A stretch of DNA of 34,921 bases, taken from contig CAMDED010000076.1 of assembly GCA_945893365.1 (NCBI GenBank), positions 1-34,921 on the forward strand, in the 5' to 3' direction. Within the stretch, counting starts at the first letter, position 1; the number at the start of each line of letters is the position of its first letter. Shown here one piece after another: positions 6,830-14,737 of the stretch. Both the position numbers and the translations under genes were made by a program. This DNA comes from Candidatus Sulfopaludibacter sp. SbA3 (lineage in GTDB: Bacteria; Acidobacteriota; Terriglobia; Bryobacterales; Bryobacteraceae). The notes under the pieces are model-generated. The model ran no database searches, was not told the origin of the DNA, and saw only the letters and a list, made by a program, of their open reading frames with translations.

Positions 6830-8038
6830 CTATTTCATCAGAACCTGAATCTGATCGCCCGCTTTCCACTCGGCTCGATCTGCCGCGGCCACCAGGTACA
6901 CGTTCGCGCGCGCGATCGACGGGACATCGCCCGAACCCTGCCAGGCGATCGGAGTGACGGCCGATCCGTCATCGCGCAGGGTTGCGGGCAGGAAGCGGGT
7001 GAGTCCGGTCTTATGCCGGAAGTCCGCCGTCAGAGGAGCCAGCAGGAACGGAAGCGCGGGCCGTTCAATACCGCTCAGAATCTCGATTGCCGCGCGAGCG
7101 AAGATCTCGAAAGTCACCATGGTGGAAGCCGGGTTTCCGGGAAGTCCAAAGAAGAACCTGCCGCGAACATTGCCGAAGACCAGGGGCTGGCCGGGCTGAA
7201 TCTTCACGCGGTCGAAGAAGAACTCCGCGCCGAGGTCCGCAAGCACCGTCTCGACCAAATCGTACTTGCCCGCCGAGACGCCTCCGGAGAGGAGAAGGAG
7301 ATCCGAATCGAGGCCCCGCTCGATGAGGTTCGCGGTGTCGGCGGGATTATCCCTCGCAACGGGCAGGATCTCCGGCGCACCGCCGGCGCGCGCCACTTGC
7401 GCCGCGAGCGAGTAAGCGTTTGAGTTTCGAATCTGAAATTCGCGCGGCGTCTCACGGACGGGAACGATCTCGTCGCCGGTAGCAAGAATCGCCACTCGCG
7501 GTTTTGAAAAAACCGGCAAGCCCGCGATTCCGAACGTCGCCGCGAGCGCGATGGACGCGTAGTCGAGGCGCACTCCCGGGGGCAGCACGGCATCGCCGCT
7601 TCGCGCCTCCGAGGCCCTGGGATTGATGAACTCCCCGGGAACCGCGGTTCGGTCCGTGTGGATGAGGCCGCCGTCGCGCGTGACATGCTCCACCATGACG
7701 ATGCCGTCGGCGCCTGCGGGCACGGGCGCGCCGGTCATGATTTCAATGGCCTCGCGGGGACCCACGCGCTGCGTCGAACTCTCGCCGGCCCTGACCTCGC
7801 CGATGACGCGAAATTCGCCAGGCAGATCGCACACCCGAACGGCGAATCCGTCGCGCACGCTGCGGGCGAGCGGCGGGTAGTCGCGGTCGGCGCACAGGGG
7901 CCGGGCCAGAACGCGGCCCGCGGCGTGCTCGATGTCCACCTCTTCGACCGTCACGCCTTCCGCGCGAAGGGGCGCGCAGGCCGCGCGAACCATTTCGACC
8001 ACGCAGGCGCGAGCCTCGTTGAAAGTGAGCGGCGGCAC
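6830..8038 (-). CDS. moeA: Molybdopterin molybdenumtransferase MoeA
   Basis: 402 aa from GTG at 8038, the usual MoeA length. A longer frame to 8218 adds residues unlike MoeA. MoeA ligates molybdate to adenylated molybdopterin. Motifs: DYPPLARSVRDGFAVR (S-x-x-D-G-F for the usual S-A-M-D-G-Y), IMTGAPVPAGADGIVMVE, ILATGDEIVPV, LSGGVSAGKYDLVETVL and FGLPGNPASTMVTFE. It is the first gene of moeA-moaC-mogA-VWFA. A TAGAAT box ends 7 nt before the GTG, so the transcript may be nearly leaderless. Confidence 0.93.
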   Translation of the reverse strand: MPPLTFNEARACVVEMVRAACAPLRAEGVTVEEVDIEHAAGRVLARPLCADRDYPPLARSVRDGFAVRVCDLPGEFRVIGEVRAGESSTQRVGPREAIEIMTGAPVPAGADGIVMVEHVTRDGGLIHTDRTAVPGEFINPRASEARSGDAVLPPGVRLDYASIALAATFGIAGLPVFSKPRVAILATGDEIVPVRETPREFQIRNSNAYSLAAQVARAGGAPEILPVARDNPADTANLIERGLDSDLLLLSGGVSAGKYDLVETVLADLGAEFFFDRVKIQPGQPLVFGNVRGRFFFGLPGNPASTMVTFEIFARAAIEILSGIERPALPFLLAPLTADFRHKTGLTRFLPATLRDDGSAVTPIAWQGSGDVPSIARANVYLVAAADRAEWKAGDQIQVLMK

Positions 8039-8520
8039 TCCGCCTATTCTAACCGGTAGCGCGTGCGCTTCGCCTTCTCCCGGCAGTGTTCTTGCCTCCG
8101 AGAACGAACGCGTGCCGCGGAACGCCTCCTGGTTAAAGGGCGCCGAGGTCCGCGGACGGCCGTTCTCAACGAGCTTCCGAACGCAACCATCCAGGCGATG
8201 GACCGGAAGCGGGTGCATCCGGAGCGGTATTCAGATTCGCCTGCCACGAACGACGCGCCCGGCCGGAACGTGGTCCCACCCATCGCAACCGCCGATTCTT
8301 CCATGCTAAGCGGGACAGGGCTACGCGTCCGCGAAATGGAACCTGGCTGGCATACTCAACTCGAAGCCAAGGAAGTGAGGGGAAGAGCATGACGGGCACA
8401 CTGTGCGGCGCCGTGCTTGCGCTCGCGCCTTCGGCGCCCGCGGCTGAAGGGAAGAGCCTGTTTAATCGCCAGTCTGTCGATGTTCCGGAATATCGGGATT
8501 CGGGAAATGGGGAAGTAGCG
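8039..8520. other. Gap between moeA and the DAC-like gene; no convincing gene
   Basis: The moeA frame stays open upstream to 8218 with GC-rich third positions, but the peptide matches nothing I know. On the plus strand an ATG at 8389 has a good GAGGGGAAG site and a hydrophobic N-terminus (MTGTLCGAVLALAPSAPAAEG). Its frame then runs antisense through the next gene, so at best it is a gene remnant. Confidence 0.35.
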
Positions 8521-9831
8521 CTACAGCTCCCAGACGCACAACCCTTTCCGATACAACGACACCAGGCCGTCTTCGCTTACCTTGAGGGCGACGCCGAACA
8601 GCGAAGCCGCAACGGCGGCGTTTGTCCGTCCACCCTCAACGGTCCGGGTTGCCCCGAACGCCGAGGTATTGTGACGCAAGATCGCTCCGAAGGCGAGCAG
8701 ATTCGATGCCCGGTCGAGCACGACAGCCCCGTCCATGCGAGCGATCGACTCCAGAACCGCCGGCGGCATCCCAAGCACGCGCTTGCCCAGCAGCAGATAG
8801 TGAATGCGCCCCTTTTTCCCCAGGTTCGCCTGAGCGCCCGAACTGTTCATCAGATCGGACGGAGAGACGACCTTCGCCGCCGCTCCGGGATCGTCGAGTA
8901 TGACGAACAGCGCGCCCCGCCGGGCTTCGGCCAGATTCAGCGCCGCGGTAAACAGCCGCTCGGCAAGGGACACGTCGCCCACGGCGTTCCGAAACACCGA
9001 GTACTGCTCCGAGGCGTCGGTCAGCCTCCACCGCCCTTCCATGAAGTTGAACTTCTGCGATCCGTTCGCGAAGATTTTGATCTCCCCGTTACTTGTCAGG
9101 ATCAAACAAACCCGTCCATCCTCGAGCGTCGCAAGCGCGTGCGAACGGTAGGCGGCCGCGCTTGGAACCGGCAAGTCTCCGCCCGCGTGCTCGCGGCTCC
9201 ATTCGCGAATGTCAACCAAGTCCACCAGCAGTCCCGAGCGGTTCACCAGCACCACCGTCCGCTCGCCGTCGCAGAGGCGGTGGAAGCTCTTGATCGATGC
9301 CAGCTCAGTATTGTAGTGCAGCGCTCCGGCCCGCCCTTCCGCGTCCAGAAGCAGCACTCCCGTTGAAATGCGGCGGTTCTCATAGGTGGTGAGGGCGCTG
9401 ATTCGAAGCACCTCGATTGCGTCCTCCACCGGATCGCGGCCTTGCGGCAGGCCCTCTTCGTCGAGATAGGCGCTCGGGTCGAGAAACGCCGAGATGTAGC
9501 GATCCTCCGGCAGCCCCCGAAACAGGTCGAAGCTCCCGGACGCCGTGTCGGGGTGCAGCAGGCTCCGGCAGCGCGCCGACAGAACAATGCCGATCGCGGC
9601 GACGAGACGGACCTGATCCTCCGTGAACGGGCGGTTCACATGATGCAGAAGATAGTGGTTTCCGCACCAGTCGAGTTCCATGCTCCCGTCCATTCTTGGA
9701 AAGACGGAGAGCGTGGGCTTGGCTTCGGGCGCCGGGCCCAGAATCTCGATCCGCGCCTGCCTGAGGAAGTACGCGACGCCGCGTTCGAAAAATTCGGCGT
9801 AGAGTGCGTTCAGGTCGAGGGGTGAGGTCAA
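8521..9831 (-). CDS. Diadenylate-cyclase-like (DisA_N/DAC fold) protein lacking the RHR motif
   Basis: 436 aa from TTG 9831, with AAGAGG 7 nt upstream. The C-terminal 130 residues follow the DAC fold of CdaA/DisA: RRGALFVIL, then MDGAVVLDR (Asp367-Gly-Ala), LLAFGAILR, and LKVSEDGLVSLYRKG. DAC enzymes make c-di-AMP with DGA and RHR motifs. Here DGA is kept, but the RHR position reads Arg402-Thr403-Asn404 (EGGRTNAAV), so cyclase activity is doubtful and a nucleotide-sensing role is more likely. The N-terminal 300 residues have no membrane span and contain another alpha/beta region (STGVLLLDAEGR). Divergent DAC-like sensor families of this type have been described computationally. It is probably the third gene after the NHL protein and the 78-aa ORF. 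Confidence 0.75.
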   Translation of the reverse strand: MTSPLDLNALYAEFFERGVAYFLRQARIEILGPAPEAKPTLSVFPRMDGSMELDWCGNHYLLHHVNRPFTEDQVRLVAAIGIVLSARCRSLLHPDTASGSFDLFRGLPEDRYISAFLDPSAYLDEEGLPQGRDPVEDAIEVLRISALTTYENRRISTGVLLLDAEGRAGALHYNTELASIKSFHRLCDGERTVVLVNRSGLLVDLVDIREWSREHAGGDLPVPSAAAYRSHALATLEDGRVCLILTSNGEIKIFANGSQKFNFMEGRWRLTDASEQYSVFRNAVGDVSLAERLFTAALNLAEARRGALFVILDDPGAAAKVVSPSDLMNSSGAQANLGKKGRIHYLLLGKRVLGMPPAVLESIARMDGAVVLDRASNLLAFGAILRHNTSAFGATRTVEGGRTNAAVAASLFGVALKVSEDGLVSLYRKGLCVWEL

Positions 9832-9855
9832 AGGTTGCCTCTTATTGAAACTCGC

Positions 9856-10092
9856 CTAGGGAATCGACGCGTCGATCTCGCGCAGTGTCAACGGGTCCAA
9901 GAAGATCGGCGGGCCGTCGTACTGGTATCCGGGCGCGCAAGCGGCTCTGTCGCTGGGCGAGGCCGGCGCGCAGGACTCGTGGCATTCAAATTCACAGGGA
10001 CCGTTGAGACTGAACCGGCCGGTGCGCTGGAACCGAGGTTGAGGATACTCAGGCCGGAGAACAGCGGCCGGGAGCAGCGCTGCGACTCTCAT
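9856..10092 (-). CDS. Small Cys-containing ORF of unknown function (78 aa)
   Basis: It starts 2 nt after the stop of the NHL protein and ends 24 nt before the DAC-like gene, so it fits between two co-directional genes as an operon member. Codons mostly end in G or C, as in real genes here. There are four cysteines in a cluster (NGPCEFECHESCAP and RAACAP), then YQYDGPPIFLDPLTLREID. No Shine-Dalgarno site is visible; coupling to the upstream stop is possible. I do not recognise a family, and a chance ORF cannot be excluded. Confidence 0.45.
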   Translation of the reverse strand: MRVAALLPAAVLRPEYPQPRFQRTGRFSLNGPCEFECHESCAPASPSDRAACAPGYQYDGPPIFLDPLTLREIDASIP

Positions 10093-10094
10093 GT

Positions 10095-12749
10095 TTAGGG
10101 CTCGGCCGGTGGCTCGTCGTTCGGATTCTTCACCGGGAATGTGACGATGTTACTCACATAGGTGAATTGGGCGATCGTGAGCTGCGTGAACGGATCGGTC
10201 GGAATGTCCGCGTTCAACTCGAGGTGAACTTCATAGACGCCGACGTCATTCTGTTTCAGGCCCGCGAAGAGCACGTTCGCCGTCTTGGCGCCGGCGAGCG
10301 AAGAAACGAATTCTTTCGGCTGGTTGTCCGGTCCGTGGTACTTCCTGCCGGTGGTCACGTCATCGGTTGGATCGGGAAGACCGAGGCCGGCGGCGTAGAC
10401 GATGATGGTTTCGCCGGGGACCGCCGGATTGGCATCGGTAACGCGGCCTGAGTTCGCGCAGCAAAGGGCGGAACCGGTAGGCGTGAGAATCACCTGGGCG
10501 CCGTCATTGACCTTTGCGGAATAGGTAATGCCGTTGCCGTCCGGCCCTTCGGTTCTTGCCCTAAGCCGAATTCTGGTAAAGACTCCGGCGGAGAAAGCGC
10601 GAACCTTTTCATCGGCGTTAATCAATTCGATGAGCTTGTCGCGGACCGTTGCCAGCGTGTCCTCAGCCACCACCGTGTAGGTGTAGTCGCGATCTTCAAT
10701 CGTCACGGTGGCGACGTCACCGGCTTTGATCGAACCGTCCACGGAAACCGTGCCCGATCCGAAATTGGTGCCGTGGAATACGACGCCCGGACGCGGATCG
10801 GGGCCGTCTTCGGCGAAGATACCCGGGTTTTGCGGCACGATAGTCACGGAGACGGGCGTTGTGACCGTCACATTTCCATCCTTCCGTACGGTGCGGACAA
10901 AGGCGTTAATGCTCGACACGTCGAGAAGCTCGAAGGGAATCTGCGCGTTAATCTGGGTTGGCGAGACGAAGAAGAGGGGAGACCGGATACCGTTGAAATA
11001 AACGTGGACGCCGCCCAGATCGAGCGGCAGCTCCTCTTGGGAGAGATCCGCGGAAACGGCCGATTCACTCAGATTTTCGCCCACGATGGAAACGATCGTT
11101 CCGGGGGCGATCTGGGCGGCGTCCTGACCGCCGGATAGCGTCGCTCCACCGGTTGAAACGGCGATGGTGGCGCCGTCCGACACGGTAGAGGAGTATTCGA
11201 CGAGATTGCCGTCGCTGCCGGGCTTGCGCGACGTGAGAACGATTCCGTTGATGACCGGGTTCGCGCTTGCGAGCACGTTCGGATCGGGGCCTTTATTAAT
11301 CTCGGCAATCAGACCGGTGGCGACCTTCTGAAACGTGTCGTCCTTAATAGCCTTATACTTATAATCCTTGCCGGCGATTTTGACGGTAACTTCGTCGTTT
11401 TCCTTGATCTCGCCGGAAAGCGAGATGGATCCCACGGCGAAGATTTCCCGGCTGGCCGCGTTTCGCACGGCAGTGTAGGGGAGCGTGTTCTCGCCCGCGG
11501 AGTAGACCATGATGCGGCGGTTGTAGGTGTCGCTGACGTAGAGATTGGTGCCGTCCCAAGCCAGCGACATCGGCGTCCGCAGCGAATCCGTACTGTCGGA
11601 GGCCTGATTGATGCCGCCGCCGAGCTGGCCGATGACCGTATCGGCCGCCTGGCCATCCCGCACCGGTAAGGTCTTGTAGACTAGAACTCTGTCATTCCCG
11701 CCGTCTGCTACGAAGAGGCGCCTGCCGTCGGAAAGAGCATAACGCGGAAAAGAGAGGGTGGCTTCGCAATGGGGCGGAAAGAAATCGACGCCCATGTCGT
11801 CTTTCCCGCTAGCCGGGCAGAGCTTGGACGTGTGGTTCGAGACCGCGCTCGTAAGGTCCGGCTGGCCCAAAGCGATATTCGCGGCCGCGCCGTTAGCGGT
11901 AGGGATCGTATTCCAGATGAGGACCCGGTTGTGTCCGAGATCGGTCACGAACAGCCGCACGCCGTCGGAGGTGACCGCCACGGGGTTCAGCATGTTTGTC
12001 GCCTTCGCGTCGACGGTCGCCTGAGCGATGTTCGGCTGCACGAAAGTGTTGAAGTCCGGCTGGCCAAGCACGACGTCGGCTTCCTTGCCGTTCGTCGCAG
12101 GGATCGAATTGTAGATCAGAACGCGGTGATTCTGGGTATCGGCGACAAAGAGCTTGTCCCCCTGAAACCAGACGCCCTGCGGGCCGCGCATCGTTTTATT
12201 GTTGGGCGGGACGGAAATGGCGTTCTTCAGGAAATCAGTCTGTCCGACCACGACATCGGCGGCTTTCCCGTTGGTTGTGGGAATCGTATTCCAGATCAGG
12301 ACGCGATTGTTGTCCGTGTCGGCAACGGCGAGGTAACGCCCGTCGGTCGCGACCGAGGTTGGGAGGCGCATGCCGGTCTGCGTCAGTTTGAACTCGGTAG
12401 CCGCGAAATCGGGCTGGCCGACCACGGTCGCCGCCGACCCGACGCACACCGGACACTTCTGGGAGTAGAACAATTCGTCGGTAGGCTTTGGCAGGAAACC
12501 GGATACGTTTCGGAAAATGAGCACACGATTGTTGAGCGGGCTCGCTCCCACGCGGTTCGAATCGGCCACGAACAACGTGTCGTTGGCGTAGGCCAAGCCG
12601 CCGACTCCGCCAAGGAGGGTGTCGCTCGCTCCGGGAGTTTGGGCTGTGAATGTCGTTTGGCCGATGACGGATCGGGCAGCCTGACCGGTAATGAAATCGG
12701 CGGCAAAGCTCTGAATGGCGGCAAGAGCAAGAATCGAAAGGAACTTCAT
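10095..12749 (-). CDS. Secreted NHL-repeat protein with TIGR03437-like C-terminal domain
   Basis: 884 aa with a signal peptide (MKFLSILALAAIQSFAADF). Residues about 25-420 hold at least five NHL-type beta-propeller repeats with the recurring pattern NRVLIWNTIPT-NG-AADVVVGQ-DF. The C-terminal part carries the Solibacter-type domain seen in secreted acidobacterial proteins: QIAPGTIVSIVGENL, PLFFVSPTQINAQIPFEL, GETIIVYAAGLG. Two related modules of about 80 aa are inserted, each with a core like GD-VTV-I--DY-Y and an LI-EIN helix; one precedes and one interrupts this domain. Probably a surface or extracellular binding protein. A clear extended -10 promoter precedes it. Confidence 0.88.
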   Translation of the reverse strand: MKFLSILALAAIQSFAADFITGQAARSVIGQTTFTAQTPGASDTLLGGVGGLAYANDTLFVADSNRVGASPLNNRVLIFRNVSGFLPKPTDELFYSQKCPVCVGSAATVVGQPDFAATEFKLTQTGMRLPTSVATDGRYLAVADTDNNRVLIWNTIPTTNGKAADVVVGQTDFLKNAISVPPNNKTMRGPQGVWFQGDKLFVADTQNHRVLIYNSIPATNGKEADVVLGQPDFNTFVQPNIAQATVDAKATNMLNPVAVTSDGVRLFVTDLGHNRVLIWNTIPTANGAAANIALGQPDLTSAVSNHTSKLCPASGKDDMGVDFFPPHCEATLSFPRYALSDGRRLFVADGGNDRVLVYKTLPVRDGQAADTVIGQLGGGINQASDSTDSLRTPMSLAWDGTNLYVSDTYNRRIMVYSAGENTLPYTAVRNAASREIFAVGSISLSGEIKENDEVTVKIAGKDYKYKAIKDDTFQKVATGLIAEINKGPDPNVLASANPVINGIVLTSRKPGSDGNLVEYSSTVSDGATIAVSTGGATLSGGQDAAQIAPGTIVSIVGENLSESAVSADLSQEELPLDLGGVHVYFNGIRSPLFFVSPTQINAQIPFELLDVSSINAFVRTVRKDGNVTVTTPVSVTIVPQNPGIFAEDGPDPRPGVVFHGTNFGSGTVSVDGSIKAGDVATVTIEDRDYTYTVVAEDTLATVRDKLIELINADEKVRAFSAGVFTRIRLRARTEGPDGNGITYSAKVNDGAQVILTPTGSALCCANSGRVTDANPAVPGETIIVYAAGLGLPDPTDDVTTGRKYHGPDNQPKEFVSSLAGAKTANVLFAGLKQNDVGVYEVHLELNADIPTDPFTQLTIAQFTYVSNIVTFPVKNPNDEPPAEP

Positions 12750-12801
12750 GATGTAAGATTTGAAGCCTAAACGTAAAGACGCGGTTCGAACGAATTTATT
12801 T

Positions 12802-12810
12802 ATTATAGCA
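12802..12810 (-). promoter_or_regulatory. Extended -10 promoter of the NHL/DAC operon
   Basis: On the minus strand TGCTATAAT is a perfect extended -10 element. Transcription would begin near 12795, leaving a leader of about 45 nt before ATG 12749. No good -35 is seen, as is usual for extended -10 promoters. Confidence 0.7.
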
Positions 12811-12815
12811 ACTTG

Positions 12816-12992
12816 TCAGACGCATCCGGACCGGTGGCGGGTTTCAAGGAAATGCGGAGGAGCAGCCGCGATTCCTTGAAGGCCGAAGCGTTCGGGAATG
12901 GGGGGCGTTGCGCCCAAAGGCGGGACTGCTGGAAAGACCGGCATCGAGATGCATTCCAGGACATGCTGGACGTACGCGCGCTGCGATCTCAC
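12816..12992 (-). pseudogene. Remnant of HepT-like (HEPN) toxin gene next to MNT nucleotidyltransferase
   Basis: A GTG at 12992, 12 nt after the MNT stop codon, opens a frame reading RSQRAYVQHVLECIS, which fits the start of HepT/HEPN proteins (R-x-x-x-Y-x-x-H-I-L-E-x-I). After 16 residues the resemblance stops abruptly and the frame ends at 12816 without the catalytic R-x4-6-H region. Hairpins lie at the break (GCATC-GA-GATGC inside CTGGAA/TTCCAG, about 12929-12959). Best read as a HepT gene cut off after its first helix. Confidence is limited because the matching stretch is short. Confidence 0.5.
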
Positions 12993-13004
12993 ATGCTTGG
13001 GATC

Positions 13005-13295
13005 TCACAACGGTACGGCTTCGCGGAGTACCTCGTCGCGAATGAAAGGGCTCAGGGACCGGCGAATCACGACCTGCACGCGCCGCCCCAGAAGTCGCTC
13101 AAGGTCGCCTATGAGACTTCCAGGAAACCACGGGGTCGTGTCGCCGGTTACATCAACCAGAAGATCTACATCGCTGTCGGGCAGGTCCTGCCCCCTGGCC
13201 ACCGAGCCGAACAGACGAATATCGCCCGCGCCGTGCCGTGCGGCAATCGCCAGAATCTGGTCGCGGTGCACGCGTATTCGCTCGCCGACGCCCAT
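13005..13295 (-). CDS. MNT-type nucleotidyltransferase (MntA antitoxin family)
   Basis: 96 aa. The minimal nucleotidyltransferase signature is complete: LFGSVARG at residues 28-35 followed by DSDVDLLVDV around 40-49, giving the two metal-binding aspartates. In MntA-HepT toxin-antitoxin pairs, MntA adenylylates the HEPN RNase HepT to neutralise it. Here the downstream partner is reduced to a fragment, so this is an orphan antitoxin-type gene. A TACAAT box lies 9 nt before the ATG and no ribosome binding site is seen, so a near-leaderless transcript is possible. It is divergent from the racemase-like gene. Confidence 0.85.
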   Translation of the reverse strand: MGVGERIRVHRDQILAIAARHGAGDIRLFGSVARGQDLPDSDVDLLVDVTGDTTPWFPGSLIGDLERLLGRRVQVVIRRSLSPFIRDEVLREAVPL

Positions 13296-13339
13296 TCGAC
13301 TATCATTGTATCTCAGGTCATGCAGGGCTAAGAGGCGTC

Positions 13340-14476
13340 GTGAAAATTACCGGGATTGAGACATTCACCCTGCGGGCGCCGCTTGAAGAGCCGTTCGCCT
13401 ATTCCCAGTGGCGGTACACGCATCGGGAAACCACGCTGGTCGAAGTCCGCACCTCGGAAGGCATCACGGGCTGGGGCGAGGCGTACAGTCCTTCGGCTCC
13501 GGTGGCGGCGGCTATCGACCGCTTTCTTGCCCCTCTGGTAATCGGCCGCGATCCGCGCGACGTCGAGGATCTGTGGCAATTTCTCTACGCGCGGGGCCTC
13601 GACTACGGGCCAAAAGGCACGCTCGTGGCAGCCATTAGCGCCCTCGACATCGCTTTTTGGGATATCAAGGCGAGGGCTGCGCACGTTCCCCTCTACCGGC
13701 TCCTGGGCGGCGCCCGTACCGAGTCGATCCCTTGCTATGCCACGGGTTTCTATTTCCGCGAATCGGAAACGCTTGAGCGCCGCTTTGCGAAAGAAGCGGA
13801 AGCCTATGCGAGTGAGGGCTTTACGGCCATGAAAGTGAAAGTTGGGCTGGGAGTGGACCGGGACGCCGAATTGGTGGAACTGGTGCGCCGCACCATCGGC
13901 CCGGGGATCGGCCTGATGATCGATGCAAACCACGCCTACGACCCCGTCACCGCGGTGCGTCTTGCCAGGCGGATTGAGCGGTTCGATATCACGTGGTTCG
14001 AGGAGCCGGTTTCGCCCCTCGATCCGGACGGATACCTTGAGGTGAAAGCGAGGATCGCGATACCGCTGGCCGGCGGCGAATGCGAGTTCACGCGTTTCGG
14101 ATTCGAGCCGTGGTTCCGGAGGCGGGCTCTCGATTACGCCCAACCGGACCTGTGCGCCTGCGGCGGGATCACGGAGGGGATGAAGATCGCCGCGCTGGCG
14201 TCGTTACATCAGGTTCACGTCACGCCCCACGCGTGGGGTTCGGCGATCGGGCAGGCGGCTGCGCTGCACTTCTACGCGGCGCGCCCAAGGCATCCGGGCA
14301 CGCTGACGGCGGAGCGGAAAGTAATCGAGTGCGACCGGTCGGAGAATCCTTTCCGCACCGAGATTGCGGTGTCTCCGGTGCGGTTGGAAAGAGGAAGCTG
14401 GCTGCTCCCGGATGGGCCTGGATTGGGCGTTGGGATAGACCGTGGGGCGCTCGAACGATTCAGGGCGACTGCTTGA
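13340..14476 (+). CDS. Mandelate racemase/muconate lactonizing enzyme family protein
   Basis: 378 aa from GTG 13340, with AGAGG about 5 nt upstream; a longer frame from 13238 would overlap the divergent gene. The active site is of the mandelate racemase type: Lys165-x-Lys167 (MKVKVG), metal ligands Asp195 (DANHAY), Glu221 (WFEEP) and Glu247 (GGECEF), and catalytic His297 (TPHAWG). There is no signal peptide, so it is cytosolic. Members abstract a proton alpha to a carboxylate and act as racemases or acid-sugar dehydratases; which one cannot be told here. It stands alone on the plus strand. The neighbouring isomerase and receptor suggest sugar-acid catabolism. Confidence 0.9.
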   Translation: MKITGIETFTLRAPLEEPFAYSQWRYTHRETTLVEVRTSEGITGWGEAYSPSAPVAAAIDRFLAPLVIGRDPRDVEDLWQFLYARGLDYGPKGTLVAAISALDIAFWDIKARAAHVPLYRLLGGARTESIPCYATGFYFRESETLERRFAKEAEAYASEGFTAMKVKVGLGVDRDAELVELVRRTIGPGIGLMIDANHAYDPVTAVRLARRIERFDITWFEEPVSPLDPDGYLEVKARIAIPLAGGECEFTRFGFEPWFRRRALDYAQPDLCACGGITEGMKIAALASLHQVHVTPHAWGSAIGQAAALHFYAARPRHPGTLTAERKVIECDRSENPFRTEIAVSPVRLERGSWLLPDGPGLGVGIDRGALERFRATA

Positions 14477-14671
14477 CGCCGGAAACGCTACAACGTTTGC
14501 GCGAAAACCAGTGAGGACAGGTCTTGCCGTCCGCCGGACTTGTTGCTCCGTTGCGCCAGACGGTCGAACTTCGAGTTGAACTTGATGCGAGCGCGATTGG
14601 TTCGTCCGTTCCAAGTTTCGGCGTGGCGTTTCATGGAAGGTAGGCCCGGCTGCGGCTCGCGTCGCCGTCCC

Positions 14672-14691
14672 GGAATTCGGGGGAATTCGGG
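14672..14691. repeat. Two tandem copies of a 10-bp unit in an intergenic gap
   Basis: GGAATTCGGG occurs twice in direct succession in the 261-bp gap between the racemase-like gene and the convergent isomerase gene. I see no gene or terminator with a U-tract in this gap. Confidence 0.6.
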
Positions 14692-14737
14692 CGCTAGCCG
14701 CTTTGCCGGCCGAATGGAGCGCCCGGTTTCACGCGCC

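Noticed and set aside
8039-8218. N-terminal extension of MoeA
   Set aside because: The added 60 residues do not resemble MoeA and would make it longer than the family; the GTG at 8038 gives the normal length.
8389-9366. Plus-strand ORF with a good ribosome binding site and hydrophobic start
   Set aside because: Beyond about 8520 it is antisense to the DAC-like gene and shows no recognisable domain; at best a remnant of a 5' end.
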